Source: an uncultured Carnobacterium sp. (GTDB lineage: Bacteria; Bacillota; Bacilli; Lactobacillales; Aerococcaceae). Taken from it: a stretch of DNA of 9,738 bases. Under the pieces are notes generated by a model, which ran no database searches, had not been told where the DNA came from, and was given only the letters and a program-made list of their open reading frames with translations. Below, piece after piece: positions 5,750 to 9,738 of the stretch. The DNA is taken from assembly GCA_937976325.1 (NCBI GenBank), contig CALJSD010000106.1:1-9738 (forward strand), written 5' to 3'. The position numbers were made by a program, and so were the translations under genes. The first letter of the stretch is position 1, and the number at the start of each line of letters is the position of its first letter.

Positions 5750-7054
5750 ATGTATATAAAAGAGATGTCGAATGCGTTAGAAGAGTATCATGCTTTTATG
5801 GAAACACAAGCCAACAGAACGGTTTTCCAAACGCCTGAATGGGGCGAAGTGAAGACAGATGGTTCATGGACAAGAGATGTCCTTCTTGTGATGTCCGATA
5901 ATCATGAACCTGTTGCGGCTGCGATGATTCTTTATCGTAAGTTACCAGGTGTGAATAAGTTTTTAGCATATGCACCGCGCGGAATCGTAACCGACTATAC
6001 AAATGCGGAACAATTAAAATCAGTCTTTGCGACTTTAAAAGTGTATTTGAAAGCTAAAAATGCATTTGGTTTGAAAATTGACCCAGAATTACAATGGCGT
6101 GAATGGACAAACAAGTTCGAAATGGTTGAAGGTGGATTCAATAACGAAGAATACCGCAAAAACATTTTGGCAGCTGGATTTGTAGAACGCCCAATGGACT
6201 TAGGGTTCGATGGTATTCAACCACGTTTAACAATGATTTTACCGTTGAAAGACGAAGGAAAAGGCATCGTTGAAACGTTTAATAAGAAAGAACGTTATAA
6301 AGTGAATGTAGCGAAAAAACAAGGGGTTGTTTGCTACAAGGGAACACTTGAAGATATGCCAATCTATGATGAGTTAAATAAGATTACGGCTGAGCGTGAT
6401 CAATACGTGGCGCGTAGCATCGAGTATTTAACAACAATGTATCAACACCTTCATCCTAAAGGCATGGTGGATTTATACTTTGCCAAAGTGGACTACAATG
6501 TGCAATTAGCATTTGCGACAAACCGCTTAGAAACAGCACAAAAAGAATTCGATAAGTTAACAGGACAATTGGAAACATTGAACAATCCAAAACGTATCGA
6601 AAACGTTCAAAAGCAAATTGAATCATTAAAAGTCAATATCGCTAAATACGAAAAAGAAATCGAACGCGTGAAGGGTGACTTAGAACAGTATCCAGAAGGA
6701 AAAGTCGTCAGCGGAGCGTTTGTTGTAACGTACTTAGATAAAGCGTACTACTTATACGGCGCGAACATCACTGACGATGGTGGATTGAATGCGAACAAGG
6801 CACTTGTATCTTGGATCATGCAAACTCTTTATGATGAAAAAGGCATTCGTTCGTTTGACTTCTTCGGAGTTTCTGAAGACCAAGAACATCACGGCGGAAT
6901 TAATGGGTTCAAGCAATCGTTTGATCCTGAGTTAGTGGAATATATCGGTGAATTTGATATGCCGATTTCGAAGTTCTGGTTTGAAATGTTCCATACATGG
7001 GCACCAAAAGCCGTGAGCTTGAAAAATAAATTATTAGTAAGACGTAGAAAATAG
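5750..7054 (+). CDS. FemABX-family peptidoglycan bridge aminoacyltransferase
   Basis: A 434-residue cytoplasmic enzyme of the FemA/FemX/MurM family, which transfers amino acids from aminoacyl-tRNA to the Lys side chain of the lipid II stem peptide to build the interpeptide bridge. The two GNAT-like domains are seen in TVFQTPEWGEVK (24-35), the family stretch around 158-192, and the C-terminal GGINGFKQSFDP (382-393). Between them, residues about 254-313 form the long charged antiparallel coiled-coil arm seen in FemA and MurM. The basic C-terminus KNKLLVRRRK may touch the membrane or tRNA. The ribosome site (AAGGA near 5731) is weak and 14 bases away, but the protein begins as expected for the family. 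It stands alone between its own promoter and terminator. Which amino acid it adds cannot be told from sequence. Confidence 0.88.
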   Translation: MYIKEMSNALEEYHAFMETQANRTVFQTPEWGEVKTDGSWTRDVLLVMSDNHEPVAAAMILYRKLPGVNKFLAYAPRGIVTDYTNAEQLKSVFATLKVYLKAKNAFGLKIDPELQWREWTNKFEMVEGGFNNEEYRKNILAAGFVERPMDLGFDGIQPRLTMILPLKDEGKGIVETFNKKERYKVNVAKKQGVVCYKGTLEDMPIYDELNKITAERDQYVARSIEYLTTMYQHLHPKGMVDLYFAKVDYNVQLAFATNRLETAQKEFDKLTGQLETLNNPKRIENVQKQIESLKVNIAKYEKEIERVKGDLEQYPEGKVVSGAFVVTYLDKAYYLYGANITDDGGLNANKALVSWIMQTLYDEKGIRSFDFFGVSEDQEHHGGINGFKQSFDPELVEYIGEFDMPISKFWFEMFHTWAPKAVSLKNKLLVRRRK

Positions 7055-7061
7055 CAAGAAG

Positions 7062-7087
7062 AGGCTGGACGAGTTTCCGGCCTTTTT
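7062..7087 (+). terminator. Terminator of the FemX-type gene
   Basis: AGGCTGGA (7062-7069) pairs with TCCGGCCT (7076-7083) with one wobble, followed by T at 7083-7087. The flanks AGCAAGA and TTTTTGCT extend the pairing imperfectly. Confidence 0.8.
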
Positions 7088-7110
7088 GCTTGTCTAGACT
7101 TAGTGTGTAC

Positions 7111-7139
7111 TTGACAAAGTAGGTTCATTTCCTTATGAT
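7111..7139 (+). promoter_or_regulatory. Promoter of rpmG-secE
   Basis: A consensus -35 TTGACA at 7111-7116 and TATGAT at 7134-7139 are separated by the ideal 17 bases. It is one of the strongest promoters in the window, as fits a ribosomal protein gene. Confidence 0.85.
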
Positions 7140-7175
7140 GAAATAGATATGGATTTATAGAAAGTAGTGAAAAAT

Positions 7176-7328
7176 ATGGCTCAGAAAAAAGCGGCGTTAG
7201 CTTGTAGCGTATGTGGTTCAAGAAACTACACGATTACGCTTGGACAGAACCGACGAGTAGAACGTCTTGAAATCAAAAAATTCTGCAAGTATTGCAACAA
7301 ACAAACACTACATCGCGAAACAAAATAA
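7176..7328 (+). CDS. rpmG: 50S ribosomal protein L33, zinc-binding (C+) form
   Basis: A 50-residue protein of the large ribosomal subunit. It begins MAQKKAALACSVCGSRNYT and ends FCKYCNKQTLHRETK, the usual L33 ending. Two Cys pairs, C10-x2-C13 and C37-x2-C40, form the zinc ribbon, so this is the zinc-dependent form; many Firmicutes also carry a Cys-less form used under zinc shortage. The ribosome site before it is weak (AGAAAG near 7159). It sits just ahead of secE, its normal place in this group. A long frame starting at 7267 in another phase crosses this gene and is only the upstream extension of secE. Confidence 0.95.
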   Translation: MAQKKAALACSVCGSRNYTITLGQNRRVERLEIKKFCKYCNKQTLHRETK

Positions 7329-7347
7329 AAGGAAGAGGAGATTCGGA

Positions 7348-7518
7348 ATGCGTTTTTTATCAAGTGTAATTAAAGAGATGAAAAAAGTTACTTGGCCAAC
7401 AGGTAAAGAAGTAAACAAATATACAATTACAGTAATCATGACAGTGCTTGCTGCATTATGCTTCTTTGCAGTAGTGGACTATGGAGTGCATCAACTCATT
7501 ACATTCCTTTTAAAATAA
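7348..7518 (+). CDS. secE: Preprotein translocase subunit SecE
   Basis: A 56-residue single-span membrane protein, the essential clamp of the SecYEG channel. The short Gram-positive form is evident: an amphipathic N-terminal helix with the signature KKVTWPT at 12-18, then one hydrophobic segment at about 25-53. The start at 7348 follows GGAAGAGGAG (7331-7340). An ATG further upstream at 7267 would add residues encoded within rpmG and is rejected. It lies 19 bases after rpmG and shares its promoter. Confidence 0.95.
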   Translation: MRFLSSVIKEMKKVTWPTGKEVNKYTITVIMTVLAALCFFAVVDYGVHQLITFLLK

Positions 7519-7539
7519 TAGTACTTTAAAGTGATTAGT

Positions 7540-7547
7540 GATATACT
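7540..7547 (+). promoter_or_regulatory. Possible extended -10 promoter ahead of nusG
   Basis: TATACT at 7542-7547 is preceded by TG at 7539-7540, giving an extended -10 (TGATATACT). The -35 region is poor. If active, it would start near 7554 and place the hairpin at 7559-7587 at the very beginning of the nusG leader. Confidence 0.45.
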
Positions 7548-7558
7548 AAGAGCAGTTG

Positions 7559-7587
7559 AAAAAACCTTCGCTTATGAAGGTTTTTTT
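7559..7587 (+). terminator. Terminator-like hairpin between secE and nusG
   Basis: AAAAAACCTTC and GAAGGTTTTTTT flank a six-base loop, with a run of seven T at 7581-7587. It looks like a full intrinsic terminator, but no promoter lies between it and nusG. It may act as an attenuator reducing nusG relative to rpmG-secE, or terminate rpmG-secE with some read-through. Confidence 0.8.
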
Positions 7588-7626
7588 GTATGGAAAAATG
7601 TTGTCAACACTCAAGGAGGAGTATCA

Positions 7627-8172
7627 ATGGAAAAAGAATGGTATGTATTGCACACTTATTCAGGTTATGAAAACAAAGTTAAATCAAATCTATTATCACG
7701 TATCCAAAGTATGGGTATGGAAGAAAATATCTTCCGCGTGATTGTGCCAGAAGAAGAGGAAGTAGAAGTAAAAGACGGTAAAACAAAAACAACTGTTGAA
7801 AAAACTTTCCCTGGTTATGTATTAGTTGAAATGGTGATGTCAGACCAAGCGTGGTATGTTGTTCGTAACACTCCAGGCGTAACTGGATTCGTTGGTTCGC
7901 ACGGTGCTGGTTCAAAACCATCTCCATTATTACCAGAAGAAGTAGAAGTAATCTTAGGACGTATCGGTGAAAAAGTTCATGCTCCAGTTGAATTAAACGT
8001 ATCTGTTGGAGACTACGTAATCATTACAGAAGGTGCCTTCAATGATATGAGCGGTAAAGTAGTAGAACTTGACCACGAGAAACAAAAAATTAAAGTTGCA
8101 ATTGAAATGTTCGGTCGTGAGACAATTGCAGACTTAGACTTCTATCAAGTGAAAGAAGATGACTCTTATTAA
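7627..8172 (+). CDS. nusG: Transcription elongation and termination factor NusG
   Basis: A 181-residue factor that rides on RNA polymerase, modulates pausing and links transcription with termination and translation. The NGN domain runs about 1-112 (EKEWYVLHTYSGYENKVK at 2-19, FPGYVLVEM at 61-69, VVRNTPGVTGFVG at 78-90). The KOW domain runs about 126-176 with VGDYVIITEGAFNDMSGKV. The length is normal for Firmicutes. The start at 7627 follows a strong AAGGAGGA (7613-7620); upstream in-frame codons lie in the hairpin and are rejected. Its last 14 bases overlap the start of pepT if that begins at 8159. Confidence 0.97.
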   Translation: MEKEWYVLHTYSGYENKVKSNLLSRIQSMGMEENIFRVIVPEEEEVEVKDGKTKTTVEKTFPGYVLVEMVMSDQAWYVVRNTPGVTGFVGSHGAGSKPSPLLPEEVEVILGRIGEKVHAPVELNVSVGDYVIITEGAFNDMSGKVVELDHEKQKIKVAIEMFGRETIADLDFYQVKEDDSY

Positions 8173-9418
8173 CATGTATCCTACAATGTTAGAACGCTTC
8201 GTGCGATATGCGAAAATCAATACGCGTAGTGATTTAAAATCAACAACAGTTCCTACGACAAAGAGTCAATGGGAATTTCTAGAAATGCTTCGTGACGAGT
8301 TAGTGGAGTACGACTTTACAAAAGTAGAACTCGATCCAGAGGATAGCTACTTAGTGGCGCTCCTCTCAAGTAACTTAGAAGAAGGAAGTGCAGCGCCTGC
8401 GATTGGATTTATCGCTCACGTCGACACAGCGGATTTCAATGCGGAAAACATCACTCCACAAATTCACAAGAATTATAATGGGGAAGATGTGATTTTGAAC
8501 GCCGAGAAGAATTTGGTAATGACCGTCAGCGAGTTTCCAAGTTTGAAGAACTACATCGGCGAAACGTTAATTACGACAGACGGAACAACGCTGCTTGGTG
8601 CCGACGATAAGGCAGGCCTTGTTTCTATATTAGAAACATGCTTGTACTTAATGGCGCATCCAGAGATTCCGCATGGTGATATTTGGTTAGCGTTTGGTCC
8701 AGACGAAGAAATCGGAAAAGGCGCGCACCGTTTCAAAGCAGAACGCATGCCTGCAAAATTTGCCTACACTTTAGATAGTGGAGTGGTAGGGAAGTTAGAA
8801 TATGAAACGTTCAATGCGGCTCGTGCAGTCGTAACGATTCACGGAACCAGTGTTCACCCAGGGCAAGCCAAAGATGTGATGGTAAATGCCTTGGCAGAAG
8901 CAGCAAAACTATTTGCACGTATGCCAGAAGATGAAGTGCCAGAACGTACGAGTGGGTACGAAGGTTACTTTATGTTATCGAAACAATCTGGCGACATCGG
9001 TAAGGTTGAATTGGAATATATTATTCGTGATCACTCAATGGAACGGTTCGAAGAGCGAAAAGCACAATTCCAAGCAATCGTAGATGCACAAAATGCAACG
9101 TATGATATTCCTCGTATCGAATGTACGATTTACGATGAGTACTATAATATGTATGAAATCTTAAAAGACGATATGACTTCGGTTGAAGTAGCGGTTGAGG
9201 CTTATAAAGAATGTGGTATCACGCCAGACATTCAACCATTCCGTGGAGGGACAGATGGATGTATTATTACCTATAAAGGAATTCCAACTCCGAACTTATT
9301 TACCGGAGCAGAAAACCTACATGGGCAATACGAATTCGTAACTCTCGAAAGCATGCAAAAAGCCAGCGACGTTGTATTGAAGATTATTGAATTAGTCCAA
9401 AGAAAAACGGTTGAGTAA
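8159..9418 (+). CDS. pepT: Peptidase T (tripeptide aminopeptidase, M20 family)
   Basis: A 419-residue cytoplasmic dizinc enzyme that removes the N-terminal residue from tripeptides, as used in growth on imported peptides. Metal and catalytic residues are all visible: H87 and D89 in AHVDTADFNAE, D149 in LLGADDKAG, E183/E184 in FGPDEEIGKGA, D206 in YTLDSG and H388 in ENLHGQYEF; RGGTDG at 362-367 is a further family mark. The start is uncertain. ATG 8159 has a weak AAAGAAG site and overlaps nusG by 14 bases, while ATG 8174, one base after the nusG stop, gives 414 residues, closer to known lactic PepT, but has no ribosome site. Either way translation is probably coupled to nusG. Confidence 0.95.
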   Translation: MTLINMYPTMLERFVRYAKINTRSDLKSTTVPTTKSQWEFLEMLRDELVEYDFTKVELDPEDSYLVALLSSNLEEGSAAPAIGFIAHVDTADFNAENITPQIHKNYNGEDVILNAEKNLVMTVSEFPSLKNYIGETLITTDGTTLLGADDKAGLVSILETCLYLMAHPEIPHGDIWLAFGPDEEIGKGAHRFKAERMPAKFAYTLDSGVVGKLEYETFNAARAVVTIHGTSVHPGQAKDVMVNALAEAAKLFARMPEDEVPERTSGYEGYFMLSKQSGDIGKVELEYIIRDHSMERFEERKAQFQAIVDAQNATYDIPRIECTIYDEYYNMYEILKDDMTSVEVAVEAYKECGITPDIQPFRGGTDGCIITYKGIPTPNLFTGAENLHGQYEFVTLESMQKASDVVLKIIELVQRKTVE

Positions 9419-9434
9419 TACTCAACCGTTTTTT
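9403..9434. terminator. Bidirectional terminator between pepT and the tRNA
   Basis: AAAAACGGTTGAGT (9403-9416) pairs perfectly with ACTCAACCGTTTTT (9420-9433). The stem contains the last codons and stop of pepT. T runs follow on both strands, so it can end pepT from the left and the tRNA transcript from the right. Confidence 0.92.
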
Positions 9435-9467
9435 CTATATATAAGAAAGAAGAAAAGATTCTTAGAA

Positions 9468-9540
<73 letters not shown>

Positions 9541-9554
9541 GTCTTACATCAATA

Positions 9555-9583
9555 ATTATACGAGTGTTCCCTAAAAATGTAAA
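9555..9583 (-). promoter_or_regulatory. Promoter of the tRNA-Thr gene
   Basis: On the minus strand TTTACA (9583-9578) and a perfect TATAAT (9560-9555) are separated by 17 bases, placing the start a few bases upstream of the mature tRNA at 9540. Confidence 0.85.
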
Positions 9584-9673
9584 GATATCAAGATGATTTT
9601 GTATAGAAGAAATCCGACTTGATTACGCTTTTTAGGAAAATGAAAAAAGTTTTTAAAAAATGAATCATATCGG

Positions 9674-9707
9674 TTGAAATTGATAATCAGTTATGATAAA
9701 TTAATAT
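9674..9707 (+). promoter_or_regulatory. Promoter for a gene right of the window
   Basis: TTGAAA at 9674-9679 and TAAATT at 9697-9702 are 17 bases apart; a second reading, TTGATA (9680-9685) with TAATAT (9702-9707) 16 bases apart, is equally possible. Either predicts a start near 9710-9715, at the edge of the palindrome that follows. The stretch 9584-9673 before it is A/T-rich and shows no gene. Confidence 0.5.
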
Positions 9708-9715
9708 CACTGTTG

Positions 9716-9729
9716 AGCGAACGTTCGCT
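9716..9729. promoter_or_regulatory. Perfect palindrome, probable TetR-family operator
   Basis: AGCGAACGTTCGCT is a perfect 14-base palindrome centred between 9722 and 9723, placed at the predicted transcription start. GAACGTTC-centred palindromes in this place are typical operators of self-regulating TetR-family repressors, often beside efflux genes. The regulated gene is outside the window, so the class is inferred. Confidence 0.6.
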
Positions 9730-9738
9730 TATAAAACA

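Noticed and set aside
5545..5838. A 97-codon frame between glnA and the FemX-type gene
   Set aside because: It spans the end of glnA, its terminator, a promoter and the start of the next gene in another phase, and its translation looks like no protein family.
7267..7347. Longer SecE starting at 7267
   Set aside because: This stretch is the out-of-phase 3' end of rpmG. SecE begins normally at 7348 after GGAAGAGGAG.

Overview
The window reads as chromosomal DNA from a low-to-moderate-GC Gram-positive bacterium of the Lactobacillales. The glnR-glnA operon with a Bacillus-type GlnR box, a FemX/MurM-type peptidoglycan bridge enzyme, the rpmG-secE-nusG cluster and a lactic-type peptidase T all point there. 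Strong AGGAGG ribosome sites and lipobox lipoproteins agree. The genus cannot be fixed from sequence alone; a Carnobacteriaceae/Aerococcaceae-like organism is only a guess.

Layout. (1) 1-3455 holds two tandem paralogous secreted lipoproteins of the Cthe_2159 / DUF4353 'carbohydrate-binding domain' type. Each has a lipobox Cys, a Thr/Gln-rich linker, a calcium-binding-like beta-helix with repeated D/E-D-G turns, a small C-terminal beta domain and a Gly/Pro/Gln tail. Each has its own promoter, and the two promoters are nearly copies: a direct repeat resembling an OmpR/PhoB-family response-regulator site sits where the -35 should be, ahead of an identical -10 and leader. A strong terminator separates the two genes. 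(2) 3456-3780 has no large gene. It contains a candidate 35-residue peptide gene, a decayed repeat carrying a ribosome-site-like sequence, and a long terminator hairpin. (3) 3783-5619 is the nitrogen-control operon: perfect GlnR box, promoter, glnR, glnA, terminator. (4) 5686-7087 is a single-gene unit for a FemABX-family aminoacyltransferase. (5) 7111-9434 is rpmG, secE, a hairpin, nusG and pepT, with pepT overlapping the end of nusG and a terminator built into the pepT stop. (6) 9468-9583 is a minus-strand tRNA-Thr(CGT) gene with a consensus promoter. (7) The right edge carries a plus-strand promoter overlapped by a perfect 14-bp palindrome typical of a TetR-family operator, for a gene beyond the window.

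How the parts work together. GlnR and glutamine synthetase form the classic feedback pair controlling ammonium assimilation. L33, SecE, NusG and PepT are growth-linked functions (ribosome, secretion, transcription elongation, peptide use). FemX-type enzymes and the two lipoproteins act at the cell surface. The least ordinary part is the left third: duplicated surface lipoproteins under duplicated, probably activator-dependent promoters, followed by an unexplained small-peptide region. No phage, CRISPR array or intact insertion sequence is seen.
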